Shown here: positions 22,615-30,719 of the stretch, piece by piece | How the letters are laid out: every line of letters begins with the position of its first letter | Numbering within the stretch: the stretch's first letter is position 1 | Assembly (NCBI RefSeq): GCF_039541575.1 | Contig: NZ_BAABGM010000032.1 | Location: 1 to 40,061, forward strand | Origin: Fodinibacter luteus | GTDB taxonomy: Bacteria; Actinomycetota; Actinomycetes; Actinomycetales; Dermatophilaceae | DNA length: 40,061 bases | Direction: 5' to 3' | Program-made: the position numbers and the translations under genes | The notes under the pieces: generated by a model | Told to the model about the DNA's origin: nothing | What the model saw: only the letters and a program-made list of their open reading frames with translations | Database searches by the model: none

Positions 22615-23385
22615 TCACCCCAGCCACGCGAGGCCGTCGCCCCCGGCGTCGGACGCCCCGACGAGCTCGAGGAAGCGGTCGTGGAGGGTGCCGCCGCGGG
22701 TCAGCCCGGCGACCGTGTCGGCGGCGAGCACCCGCCCCGAGGAGATGACGGCGACCCGGTCGCACAGGCCCTCGACGAGCTCCATGACGTGGCTCGACAT
22801 GACGACGGTGCCGCCGCCCGCGACGTACCGGCGCAGGATCGTGCGGATCGTCTGGCCCGACACCGGGTCGACCGCCTCGAACGGCTCGTCGAGCACGAGC
22901 AGGCGCGGGGCGTGGATGAGGGCGGCGGCGAGGCTGACCTTCTTCACCATCCCGGCCGAGTAGTCGGCGACGACCGTGCGGGCGTCGTCGGCGAGGTCGA
23001 GCACGGCGAGCAGCTCGTCGGCGCGGTCGGCGGTGACGTCGCGCGGCATCCGGCGCAGCGCCCCGACGTAGGTGAGCAGCTCGCGTCCCGACAGCTGCTC
23101 GAACAGCCGCATCCCGTCGGGGGCCACCCCCATGACCGCCTTCGCCGCGGCGGGGTCGGCCCAGACGTCGTGGCCGAGCACGCGGGCGGTGCCGCCGTCG
23201 GGCCGCAGCAGCCCGGTGGCCATCGACAGGGTCGTCGTCTTGCCCGCCCCGTTCGGGCCGACGAGCCCGTAGAGGGAGCCGCGCGGCACGGCGAGGGAGA
23301 GCTCGTGGACGACCCGGCGCCCGCGGAACTCCTTGACGAGGCCGGTCAGCTCGAGCGCCGGCCCCACCCCCGACGGCTCAGTCAC
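22615..23385 (-). CDS. ABC transporter ATP-binding protein
   Basis: This is a 256-residue ATPase. Walker A is GPNGAGKTT (43-51), followed by the Q-loop region VMGVAPDGMRLFEQLSG. The signature is degenerate (DYSAGMVKKVSLA instead of LSGGQ), Walker B is LLVLDEPFEAVD, and the switch histidine is in VMSSHVMELVE. The degenerate signature is common in ABC-2 exporter ATPases. It starts at GTG 23385, eight bases inside the end of ilvD, so it is translationally linked to ilvD. It pairs with the permease just downstream. Whether the exporter relates to branched-chain amino acids or is only co-transcribed cannot be told. Confidence 0.93.
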   Translation of the reverse strand: MTEPSGVGPALELTGLVKEFRGRRVVHELSLAVPRGSLYGLVGPNGAGKTTTLSMATGLLRPDGGTARVLGHDVWADPAAAKAVMGVAPDGMRLFEQLSGRELLTYVGALRRMPRDVTADRADELLAVLDLADDARTVVADYSAGMVKKVSLAAALIHAPRLLVLDEPFEAVDPVSGQTIRTILRRYVAGGGTVVMSSHVMELVEGLCDRVAVISSGRVLAADTVAGLTRGGTLHDRFLELVGASDAGGDGLAWLG

Positions 23386-25078
23386 ACACGGCGCCCTGGC
23401 TCGCGCTGCCGACGAGCCGCCGGTACTTCGCGAGGACGCCACGGGTGTACTTCGGGGCGGGGTGGGTGAGGCCCTCGGCCCGGCGTCGCGCGAGCTCGTC
23501 GTCGTCGACGAGGAGGTCGAGGCGGCCCTGGGCGACGTCGAGCCGGATGCCGTCGCCGTCGCGGACGTAGGCGATCGGCCCCTCGTCGACGGCCTCGGGG
23601 GCGACGTGCCCGACGCACAGGCCGGTCGTGCCGCCCGAGAACCGCCCGTCGGTGAGGAGGAGCACGTCCTTGCCGAGGCCGGCACCCTTGATGGCGCCGG
23701 TCACCGCGAGCATCTCGCGCATCCCGGGCCCGCCCTTGGGGCCCTCGTACCGGATGACGACGACGTCGCCGGCGACCATCGTGCCGTCCTCGACGGCATC
23801 CATCGCGGCCCGCTCGCCGTCGAAGACGCGGGCGGTGCCCTCGAAGACGTCGGAGTCGAACCCGGCCGACTTGACGACGGCACCCCCGGGCGCGAGCGAG
23901 CCGGTGAGGATCGTGATGCCGCCGGTCGCGTGGATCGGCTCGCGCATGGCCCGCACGACCTTGCCGTCGACGTCGGGCGGCGCGATGTGGGCGAGGTTGT
24001 CGGCCATGGTGCGCCCGGTGACGGTGAGGCAGTCGCCGTGCAGGAGACCGGCATCGAGCAGGGCACGCATGACGACGGGCACGCCGCCGACGCGGTCGAC
24101 GTCGGTCATGACGTAGGAGCCGAACGGCTTGACGTCGGCGAGGTGCGGCACCCGCCGGCCGATCCGCGCGAAGTCGGCGAGGGAGAGGTCGACGTCGGCC
24201 TCGTGCGCGATCGCGAGCAGGTGCAGGACGGCGTTCGTCGAGCCGCCGAAGGCCATGACGACGGCGATGGCGTTCTCGAAGGCCTCCTTGGTCATGATGT
24301 CGCGCGCGGTGATGCCGCGGCGGAGCAGCTCGACGACGGCCTCCCCCGACCTGCGGGCGAAGCCGTCGCGCCGGCGGTCGGTGGCCGGAGGTGCCGCCGA
24401 GCCGGGCAGGGACATCCCGATCGCCTCGGCCACCGAGGCCATCGTGTTGGCGGTGTACATGCCGCCGCAGGCGCCCTCGCCGGGGCAGATCGCGCGCTCG
24501 ATGGCGTCGACGTCCTCGCGGCTCATCAGGCCGCGGGCGCACGCGCCGACCGCCTCGAACGCGTCGATGATCGTCACGGTGCGCTCGGAGCCGTCGGACA
24601 TCTTCGCGATGCCGGGCAGGATCGACCCGGCGTAGAGGAAGACCGACGCCAGGTCGAGGCGCGCGGCGGCCATGAGCATGCCGGGCAGCGACTTGTCGCA
24701 CCCGGCGAGCAGCACGGAGCCGTCGAGGCGCTCGGCCTGCATGACCGTCTCGACCGAGTCGGCGATGATCTCGCGGCTCACGAGGGAGAAGTGCATGCCC
24801 TCGTGGCCCATCGAGATGCCGTCGCTCACCGAGATCGTGCCGAACTCGAGCGGGTAGCCGCCGCCGGCGTGGACGCCCTCCTTGACCGCCTTGGCGAGCC
24901 GGTCGAGCGACAGGTTGCACGGCGTGATCTCGTTCCACGAGCTCGCGACGCCGATCTGGGGCTTCGCGAAGTCGTCGTCACCGAGGCCCACCGCCCGCAG
25001 CATCCCCCGCGCCGCGGTCTTCTCGAGCCCGTCGGTGACGTCGCGGCTGCGGGGCTTGATGTCCGGTGACGTGGTCAT
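23378..25078 (-). CDS. ilvD: Dihydroxy-acid dehydratase
   Basis: This Fe-S enzyme dehydrates 2,3-dihydroxy-isovalerate or -methylvalerate to the 2-oxo acids, the third common step of Val/Ile synthesis. Visible blocks are SSWNEITPCNLSL, the cluster-binding cysteines in LLAGCDKSLPG and CPGEGACGGMYTANTMAS, KPFGSYVMTDVDRVGG and TDGRFSGGTTGLCVGHV. The protein is about 566 residues. I prefer ATG 25078 over 25087 because a TAGGAT -10-like box at 25086-25091 overlaps the upstream ATG and lies seven bases before 25078, implying a leaderless start. Its stop overlaps the ABC ATPase start by eight bases. Confidence 0.96.
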   Translation of the reverse strand: MTTSPDIKPRSRDVTDGLEKTAARGMLRAVGLGDDDFAKPQIGVASSWNEITPCNLSLDRLAKAVKEGVHAGGGYPLEFGTISVSDGISMGHEGMHFSLVSREIIADSVETVMQAERLDGSVLLAGCDKSLPGMLMAAARLDLASVFLYAGSILPGIAKMSDGSERTVTIIDAFEAVGACARGLMSREDVDAIERAICPGEGACGGMYTANTMASVAEAIGMSLPGSAAPPATDRRRDGFARRSGEAVVELLRRGITARDIMTKEAFENAIAVVMAFGGSTNAVLHLLAIAHEADVDLSLADFARIGRRVPHLADVKPFGSYVMTDVDRVGGVPVVMRALLDAGLLHGDCLTVTGRTMADNLAHIAPPDVDGKVVRAMREPIHATGGITILTGSLAPGGAVVKSAGFDSDVFEGTARVFDGERAAMDAVEDGTMVAGDVVVIRYEGPKGGPGMREMLAVTGAIKGAGLGKDVLLLTDGRFSGGTTGLCVGHVAPEAVDEGPIAYVRDGDGIRLDVAQGRLDLLVDDDELARRRAEGLTHPAPKYTRGVLAKYRRLVGSASQGAVCD

Positions 25079-25102
25079 GCCGCTCATCCTAGGGAGCCGG
25101 CG

Positions 25103-25128
25103 CGCCGGGACGCCCCGGCGTCCCGGCG
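25103..25128. terminator. GC hairpin between anti-sigma gene and ilvD
   Basis: CGCCGGGACGCC (25103-25114) is complementary to GGCGTCCCGGCG (25117-25128), 12 bp with a 2-base centre (a realistic loop would be 4). It lies just downstream of the anti-sigma stop (25139) and before ilvD, so it probably separates the two units. There is no T-run. Confidence 0.55.
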
Positions 25129-25138
25129 GCCGGCGCGC

Positions 25139-25903
25139 TCAGGTGGCGAGGGTGCCGCGCACGACGCTGTCGCCGGAGTGCTCCGGGGCCGCGTCGAAGC
25201 CCTCGCGGGAGATGTCGACGATGACGTAGCCCTCGTCGAGCAGGTCCTGCGGGATGGCGAAGGACTGGTCGGTCTCGCCGGGGCGGAGCACGCCGACCGA
25301 CACCATGCGCTGGAGGTCCTCGTTGATGAGCCACACCTCGAGGTACCCGTCCGCCGCGTCGATCGGCTCGGTGCGCACGGCCAGGTCGAGCCGGTCCTCG
25401 TGCCGCACGACGTCGGCGGACCCCTTGACCTGCTGGGTGTCGAGGGTGTCCAGGCTCGTGCTCGCGACCGTGGTGCCGGCCGGCACCGCCTCCTCGCGGT
25501 CGAGCAGGCGCGTCCCGGCCACGCCGACGACGAGCCCGGCCGCCGCCGCACCGGCGACCCAGGCGAGCGGGAGGCCGCGGCGCTGGCGCGCACCGCGGCG
25601 CCGGCTCAGCTCGTCGGCGGGGACGACGGCGGACGCGCCGGCGTCGGTGGACCCGGGGGCGTCGGTGGACGCGGGGGCGTCGGCGACGGCGTCGCCGGCG
25701 ATCTCGGCCTGCACGGCATCCCACACCGACGGTGGTGGCGCGACGAGGTCGGGCACCGGCGCGCGCAGGGCCGTCAGGGTGTCGCGCAGCGCGGCGACGT
25801 CGTCGGAGCAGGACGGGCAGCCGCGGGCGTGGTCCCCCGACTCCGCGGGCACGGGCTCGCCGAGGGCGAGGGCGGCGAGCGTCTCGTCGTCAGGATGGGA
25901 CAT
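25139..25903 (-). CDS. Anti-sigma factor, zinc-finger/RskA type
   Basis: This is a 254-residue protein. The N-terminal cytoplasmic anti-sigma domain carries the ZAS zinc motif H25-x3-C29-x2-C32 (DHARGCPSC). An Ala/Asp/Thr-rich linker (about 70-100, with repeated STDA) is followed by a single membrane helix at ~112-130. The extracytoplasmic RskA-like C-terminal domain runs to the end and includes YLEVWLINEDLQRMVSVGVL. It would hold the cognate ECF sigma factor at the membrane until a signal triggers release by proteolysis. Its ATG lies 14 bases inside the end of the sigma gene, typical of sigma/anti-sigma pairs. Confidence 0.93.
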   Translation of the reverse strand: MSHPDDETLAALALGEPVPAESGDHARGCPSCSDDVAALRDTLTALRAPVPDLVAPPPSVWDAVQAEIAGDAVADAPASTDAPGSTDAGASAVVPADELSRRRGARQRRGLPLAWVAGAAAAGLVVGVAGTRLLDREEAVPAGTTVASTSLDTLDTQQVKGSADVVRHEDRLDLAVRTEPIDAADGYLEVWLINEDLQRMVSVGVLRPGETDQSFAIPQDLLDEGYVIVDISREGFDAAPEHSGDSVVRGTLAT

Positions 25904-26588
25904 GGTTCACCTCCTCCAGGCGGGTCCTCAGGTGGAGCAGTCCTCGTCGGACATGGCTCTTGACGGTGCCGAGCGGGAGCTCGAGTCTTCGGGCGATCTC
26001 CTCGTGGGTGAGGTCCTCGAGGAACGCCATCCGCACGACGGTGGCCCGGGGGTCCCCGAGCCGGGCGAGCTCGTCGTGCAGGACGAGCCGGGCCGCGAGC
26101 TGGTCGTCGGGGGGCGGCGCGTGCTCGTCGGGCAGGGTGTTGACGGCCACGGCCGCGGCGTCACGGGCCGAACGGGCCCGCTTCGCGTGGACGTCGGCGA
26201 CCTTGTGCCGGGTGATGCCGACGAGCCACCCGGGCACCGACCCGCGTTCGGGGCGCAGCGTGTGGCGGCTGCGCCACGCGGCGACGAAGACCTGCTGGGT
26301 GACGTCCTCGGCGTCGTGGTGGTTGCCGAGGGAGCGCATCGCCAGGGTGTGCACGAGGGAGGACCACTCGCGGTAGGCCTCGGCCAGGGCCTCGCTCGAT
26401 CCCGCGCGCAGGCGCGCCGCGAGGTCGTCGAGGTGGACCTGCTCACCGGTGCTCACGGCCTCCACGATAGGCCGAGGCGGCGTGACAGTGCGCAGCAGAG
26501 GGAGCGTGTCCCGCCGCCTGGCCGCCCGCCGGGGCGGCGCGAGGGTCGCGAGGTCGCCCACGGCGGTGGCGTTCGCCAGGAGCAGCAT
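25890..26588 (-). CDS. ECF RNA polymerase sigma factor
   Basis: Region 2 is visible in LAEAYREWSSLVHTLAMRSLGNHHDAEDVTQQVFVAAWR split by short links, then GSVPGWLVGITRHKVAD. Region 4 is MAFLEDLTHEEIARRLELPLGTVKSHVRRGL, followed by a short tail. Its stop overlaps the RskA-type anti-sigma gene, so it is probably SigK-like in control. Start is uncertain: ATG 26588 has AGAGGA seven bases upstream and gives 232 residues with a ~45-residue Arg/Pro-rich N-terminal extension. GTG 26456 would give a 188-residue protein of normal ECF length, but its GGAGG is only two bases away. Target promoters are unknown. Confidence 0.88.
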   Translation of the reverse strand: MLLLANATAVGDLATLAPPRRAARRRDTLPLLRTVTPPRPIVEAVSTGEQVHLDDLAARLRAGSSEALAEAYREWSSLVHTLAMRSLGNHHDAEDVTQQVFVAAWRSRHTLRPERGSVPGWLVGITRHKVADVHAKRARSARDAAAVAVNTLPDEHAPPPDDQLAARLVLHDELARLGDPRATVVRMAFLEDLTHEEIARRLELPLGTVKSHVRRGLLHLRTRLEEVNHVPS

Positions 26589-26694
26589 CGGACGTCCTCT
26601 CTCGTGCGGCACGGGCCGCGGAGTGCGACCTCACCCCTCATTCCGCCGATCGGCCCCGCGCGGATGCACTCACGGCCGGGAGATCACGAGAAGG

Positions 26695-26946
26695 TCACGA
26701 CGGCTTCCCGGCGAGCCGGTGGTAGCCCACGGCGAGGCCCGTCGCGACGGTGATGCCCGACACTGCGAGGGCACCGACGTTGAGCGGCCAGCCGACGCCG
26801 AACACGGCATCCGGCGGCTGCCAGCGGGGGCGCTGCAGCGCGGCGGCCCAGCGCGAGCCGGCCGTCGTCCACCGGCTCGCGAGCACGGCGTAGCCCGTGA
26901 CGACGGTGAGCACGGCCGTGACGAGGCCGAGGCCCTGCGGGGTCAC
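26695..26946 (-). CDS. Short membrane protein with TspO-like motif
   Basis: This 83-residue protein starts at GTG 26946, overlapping the MMPL transporter stop (GTGA). It has two hydrophobic helices, about 6-24 and 52-74. Between them is RPRWQPPDAVFGVGW, which matches the P-x-W-x-P-P-x-x-V-F-x-x-x-W pattern at the TM1-TM2 junction of TspO/MBR (tryptophan-rich sensory) proteins. A normal TspO has about 150-160 residues and five helices, so this would be only the N-terminal two. It may be a truncated relative or chance similarity. It is co-transcribed with the transporter. Confidence 0.65.
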   Translation of the reverse strand: MTPQGLGLVTAVLTVVTGYAVLASRWTTAGSRWAAALQRPRWQPPDAVFGVGWPLNVGALAVSGITVATGLAVGYHRLAGKPS

Positions 26947-29060
26947 GCCGTGCCGATCCCCGCGGCCCCGGCGGGAACCGGCTCGCCGGCCACGGCGGGC
27001 TCGCGCGGCTCGTCACCGTCGGGCGCGGCGGCCCCGCCGGACCGCCCGGCGTCGACGCGCCTCGGCCACCAGAACCGGTCGCCGAGGATGAGCGCGATGG
27101 CCGGCACGAGCACGGTGCGCACGACGAGGGTGTCGAGGAGCACACCGACGCAGATGATGACGCCGAGCTGGGCGAGCACGACGAGCGGGAGCACGCCGAG
27201 CACCGCGAAGACGGCGGCGAGCAGGATGCCGGCGCTCGTGATGACGCCGCCGGTCGCGGCGAGTGCACGCAGCATCCCCTGCCTCGACCCGTGCCCGCGG
27301 GCCTCCTCGGCCGCCCGGGTGACGAGGAAGATGTTGTAGTCGACGCCGAGCGCGACGAGGAAGACGAAGGCGAGGAGGGGGACGCCGTCGTCGAGCGCCT
27401 CGAACCCGAACACCTGCGTGAAGAGCACCCACGACACCCCGAGGCTCGCGAGGTACGTGGCGACCACCGTCGCGACGAGCACGACCGGGGCGACGACGGA
27501 GCGCAGGAGCAGGCCGAGCGCGACGAGGACGAGGGCGAGGATGAGCGGGATGATGACCGCACGGTCGCGGGCGGCGGCGTCGGACGCGTCGAGCGCCTCG
27601 GCCTCGGTGCCGCCGACGTGGGTGTCCGTGCCGACGTCGAGCGCCTCGCGCAGGGCGACGACCGTGGCCTGGGCCTGCGACGACCCGGGCTCGGCGTCGA
27701 GGACGGCGTCGACCTCGGTGACGCCGTTGCCGCTCGCGCCGACGCGGGCGTCGCTCACCCCCTCGACGCTGCGCGCCGTCTCGGCGACGGCCTCGCCGTC
27801 ACCGCGCGTCATGACGACGGTGGGGTCGGCGGCACCCGCCGGGAACGACTCGGCGAGGCGCTCACCGGCCGCGATGGCCTCCGGCTTCTCGAGGAACTGG
27901 TCGGCACCGGACAACCCGGTCTGGATCTGCGAGATGCCGCCGGCCATGACGGCGAGGGCGAGCAGGGTGACGGTGACGAAGCCCGCGGGCCGCGCCGCGA
28001 CGGCGTTCCCGATCCGCCGCCACAGCGAGTGCGAGTCGGCGAGCCCGGCCTGGCCGACGCTCGGCACCCTGGGCCAGAAGATCCAGCGACCGAAGACGAC
28101 GAGGGCCGCGGGAAGCACGACGAGCGCGAAGACCGCGGCGACGACGATGCCCACCGCGCACGCCAGGCCGAGGCCCCGGGTCGCCGGGAAGAGCGAGAGG
28201 AGCAGTGTGAGCAGGCCGAGGACGACCGTCGTGGCGCTCGACAGGACGGCCTCGGTCGTGCGGCGCACCGCGACGGCCATGGCCTCGCGGCGGTCCTCGG
28301 TGCCCCGGAGCTCGTCGCGGTAGCGGCTGATGAGGAGCAGGGCGTAGTCGGTGCCCGCGCCGAAGACGAGCACCGACAGGATGCCGATCGTCGACTCGTC
28401 CCACAGCACGTCGAAGGTCGCGAGGGTGTGGGTCGCGAGGACGGCGGCGAGCTGGTCGGCGACCCCGACGACCGTGAGCGGCACGAGCCACAGCAGCGGG
28501 CTGCGGTAGGTGATGACGAGCAGGATCGCGACGACGGCTGCCGTGGCGGCGAGCAGGCGCACGTTCGCCCCGTCGAACACCGCCGCGAGGTCGGCCTGGA
28601 CGGCGGCCGGCCCGGTCACCTGGGCGGTGAGACCTTCGGGCAGCCCGGCCGTGGCGGCCTCGCGCAGCTCGGCGACCGCGTCGGCGGTCTCCGCGGCGTC
28701 GTTCGAGTCGACCGGGACGACGAAGGTCGCGGCCGTGCCGTCCTCGGCCACGACGGGGGGCGCCCCGGTGGCACCGGGCAGGGTGCGCGAGCGCTCCTCG
28801 ACGAGGGCGATCTCCTGCGGCGTCAACGCGTCGTCGCTGCTGTACAGGACGACGGCGGCCGAGCCCTCGGCCTCCGGCAGCTGGGCCCGCAGCTCGGCGG
28901 CGGCCTTGCTGTCGGTGCCGTCGGGCAGCGCCGCGACCGCGGTGGGCGGCCCCTCGGCCTGGCCCACGCCCCCGATGACCGCGCCGGCCCCGACGAGGGC
29001 GAAGAGGGCGAGCAGCCCGGCCACCCAGCGCCGGGTGATGAGGTGGGCGAGACGGTCCAT
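26943..29060 (-). CDS. MMPL/RND-superfamily transporter
   Basis: This 705-residue protein has AAGGAGAG upstream of ATG 29060. It shows the RND-like duplicated plan: a single N-terminal helix (~12-33), a large extracytoplasmic domain (~35-165) and about five helices. The first helical block has FGAGTDYALLLISRYRDELR in helix 4. A second loop (~385-520) and helical block follow, with ALGVDYNIFLVTRAAEEARGHG. The G-x-x-x-D-Y acidic residues in both halves are the proton-relay positions of MMPL proteins. Such transporters export lipids, pigments or drugs. It is divergent from a MarR gene, so efflux regulated by MarR is a reasonable inference. Confidence 0.93.
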   Translation of the reverse strand: MDRLAHLITRRWVAGLLALFALVGAGAVIGGVGQAEGPPTAVAALPDGTDSKAAAELRAQLPEAEGSAAVVLYSSDDALTPQEIALVEERSRTLPGATGAPPVVAEDGTAATFVVPVDSNDAAETADAVAELREAATAGLPEGLTAQVTGPAAVQADLAAVFDGANVRLLAATAAVVAILLVITYRSPLLWLVPLTVVGVADQLAAVLATHTLATFDVLWDESTIGILSVLVFGAGTDYALLLISRYRDELRGTEDRREAMAVAVRRTTEAVLSSATTVVLGLLTLLLSLFPATRGLGLACAVGIVVAAVFALVVLPAALVVFGRWIFWPRVPSVGQAGLADSHSLWRRIGNAVAARPAGFVTVTLLALAVMAGGISQIQTGLSGADQFLEKPEAIAAGERLAESFPAGAADPTVVMTRGDGEAVAETARSVEGVSDARVGASGNGVTEVDAVLDAEPGSSQAQATVVALREALDVGTDTHVGGTEAEALDASDAAARDRAVIIPLILALVLVALGLLLRSVVAPVVLVATVVATYLASLGVSWVLFTQVFGFEALDDGVPLLAFVFLVALGVDYNIFLVTRAAEEARGHGSRQGMLRALAATGGVITSAGILLAAVFAVLGVLPLVVLAQLGVIICVGVLLDTLVVRTVLVPAIALILGDRFWWPRRVDAGRSGGAAAPDGDEPREPAVAGEPVPAGAAGIGTA

Positions 29061-29170
29061 GCGGCTCTCCTTGGTACGGTGTCCCTCGGTCGATGAGTCA
29101 CCAGATTGCTAAGTAGGTGAGTGACGTTAGGGAACCGGACCCCACTGAGGCAACTTTGTCTAAGGTTGTG
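29061..29170. promoter_or_regulatory. Divergent MMPL/marR control region
   Basis: The region is markedly more AT-rich than its surroundings and holds TTGCTAAGTAG and CAACTTTGTCTAAGGTTG (29151-29168). The latter is an imperfect palindrome (6 of 9 positions pair), a plausible MarR operator. Exact promoters are unclear. TTGCTA near 29106 with TAGGGA about 16 bases on is a weak plus-strand candidate. Confidence 0.4.
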
Positions 29171-29620
29171 GCGGACGTGCGATCGGTCGCCCCCCACTAC
29201 CGGGAGTCGGCGACGCTCGACGCCCTCCAGGAGCTCGTCGACGTCGCGGCGCAGGTGCCGCACGAGGTGGCCCGGCAAGCGGGGCTCTCGGTGTCCGAGC
29301 TGCACTCGCTGCGTCACCTCATGGGCACCCCCATGGGTCCGGTCGAGCTGGCCCGCGCGCTGGGCGTCACCTCGGCGGCCTCGTCGGGGGTCGTCGACCG
29401 GCTCGCCGCCCGCGGCCACGTCGAGCGCCGACCGCACCCGGACGACGGGCGCCGCACCGAGGTCGTCATCACCGACTCCGGGCGGGCCGAGGTGTTCACC
29501 CGCCTCGCGCCGATGTTCAGCGGCCTCGCCGAGATCGACTCCTCGCTCAGCGACCGCGAGCGCGCGGTCGTCGAGCGGTACCTGCGGGGCGCGACCGCCG
29601 CGATGCGGGCCCTGATGTGA
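29117..29620 (+). CDS. MarR-family transcriptional regulator
   Basis: The protein has up to 167 residues. A winged helix is evident in HSLRHLMGTPMGPVELARALGVTSAASSGVVDRLAARG, with the wing HVERRPHPDDGRRTEVVITDSGR, flanked by dimerisation helices. Start is ambiguous: GTG 29117 is given, but TTG 29156 with GAGG five bases upstream may be the true start. It would also remove the CAAC...GTTG palindrome from most of the coding region. The gene is divergent from the MMPL transporter, and MarR proteins commonly repress such neighbours and themselves. The stop overlaps the GTG of the following SDR (GTGA), so the two are coupled. Confidence 0.88.
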   Translation: MSDVREPDPTEATLSKVVADVRSVAPHYRESATLDALQELVDVAAQVPHEVARQAGLSVSELHSLRHLMGTPMGPVELARALGVTSAASSGVVDRLAARGHVERRPHPDDGRRTEVVITDSGRAEVFTRLAPMFSGLAEIDSSLSDRERAVVERYLRGATAAMRALM

Positions 29621-30624
29621 GCGGCTCGCTCGTCATCGGGGCCTCGAGGGCCCTCGACACCGTGCTCGACCGCACCGTCGTGCCGGGCTTCAGCCGGGTC
29701 GGGTCGGCCGTGCGCCGCCGCCTCCCGACGTGGCCCGACGACCCCCGGCCCGGCGCCCTCGCCGGCCGCCACGTCGCGGTCACGGGGGCGTCCTCCGGCC
29801 TCGGGCGCCGCACCGCCCTCGACCTCGCGGCCCTCGGGGCCACGGTGCACCTCGTCGTGCGCGACGCCGCCCGCGGCGCCCGGGTGGCGGCCGAGGCCGA
29901 GGCGGCCGGCGGTCGGGACGGTGCGGCCCGGGTCTGGGTGTGCGACGTGGCGGACCTCGACTCGGTGCGCGCGTTCTCCTCCGCGTTCCTCGAGGCTGGC
30001 ATCGCGCTGCGCGGCCTCGTCCACAACGCCGGGGCGCTACCGGCCGCCCGGATCGAGTCGCCCCAGGGCCACGAGCTGACGATGGCCCTGCACGTCCTCG
30101 GCCCGGTGCTCATGAGCGAGCTGCTCCTCCCGCTGCTGTCGGCGGATGCCGGGCGCGTCGTGCTCGTGACGTCGGGGGGCATGTACACCCAGGCCCTCCC
30201 CGTCGACGACCCCGACTTCGTCCGCGGGGAGTACGGGGGCGCCGTCGCCTACGCCCGGAGCAAGCGCGGCCAGGTCGAGCTCCTGCCGGTGCTCGCCGAG
30301 CGGTGGCGCGCGTCGCGGGTCACCGTGCACGCCACCCACCCCGGCTGGGCGAGCACCCCCGGCGTCACGAGCTCGCTGCCCCGGTTCGCCACCCTCATGG
30401 GTCCGGTGCTGCGCTCGGAGTCCGACGGCGCCGACACGACGACGTGGGTCAGCGCCGTCGAGCCCGCACCGGCATCCGGCCACCTGTGGCACGACCGGCG
30501 GCGCCGGCCGAGGAACATGCTGCGCCGCACCCGCGCGTCCGATGAGGCGCGCTGGCGGTTCTGGGAGTGGGTCGCGGATGCCGTCGGCGTACCCGCGCGT
30601 CGACGATTCACCCGTGCGGGGTGA
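29617..30624 (+). CDS. SDR-family oxidoreductase, DHRS12-like
   Basis: This 335-residue extended SDR starts at GTG 29617, overlapping the MarR stop. After a ~45-residue N-terminal helix region comes the cofactor motif VTGASSGLGRRTA (~55-67). HNAGAL lies around residue 135, the serine in LVTSGGMYTQAL and the catalytic pair in YARSKR. The HPGW motif and C-terminal SGHLWHDRRRRP and ARWRFWEWV resemble the DHRS12-like group. These act on lipophilic substrates such as retinoids or steroids in animals; bacterial substrates are unknown. Coupling to a MarR regulator and an MMPL exporter suggests a role in modifying a hydrophobic compound, which is inference. Confidence 0.87.
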   Translation: MSGSLVIGASRALDTVLDRTVVPGFSRVGSAVRRRLPTWPDDPRPGALAGRHVAVTGASSGLGRRTALDLAALGATVHLVVRDAARGARVAAEAEAAGGRDGAARVWVCDVADLDSVRAFSSAFLEAGIALRGLVHNAGALPAARIESPQGHELTMALHVLGPVLMSELLLPLLSADAGRVVLVTSGGMYTQALPVDDPDFVRGEYGGAVAYARSKRGQVELLPVLAERWRASRVTVHATHPGWASTPGVTSSLPRFATLMGPVLRSESDGADTTTWVSAVEPAPASGHLWHDRRRRPRNMLRRTRASDEARWRFWEWVADAVGVPARRRFTRAG

Positions 30625-30719
30625 CTCGCGCCGGGGGTGGCCGTCCCTAGATTCGAGGCGCGGCGCCGACCGTCGGCCGGACGGCCGGAAGGTGCGGTGC
30701 CGCAGCGACGAGGACGGTC

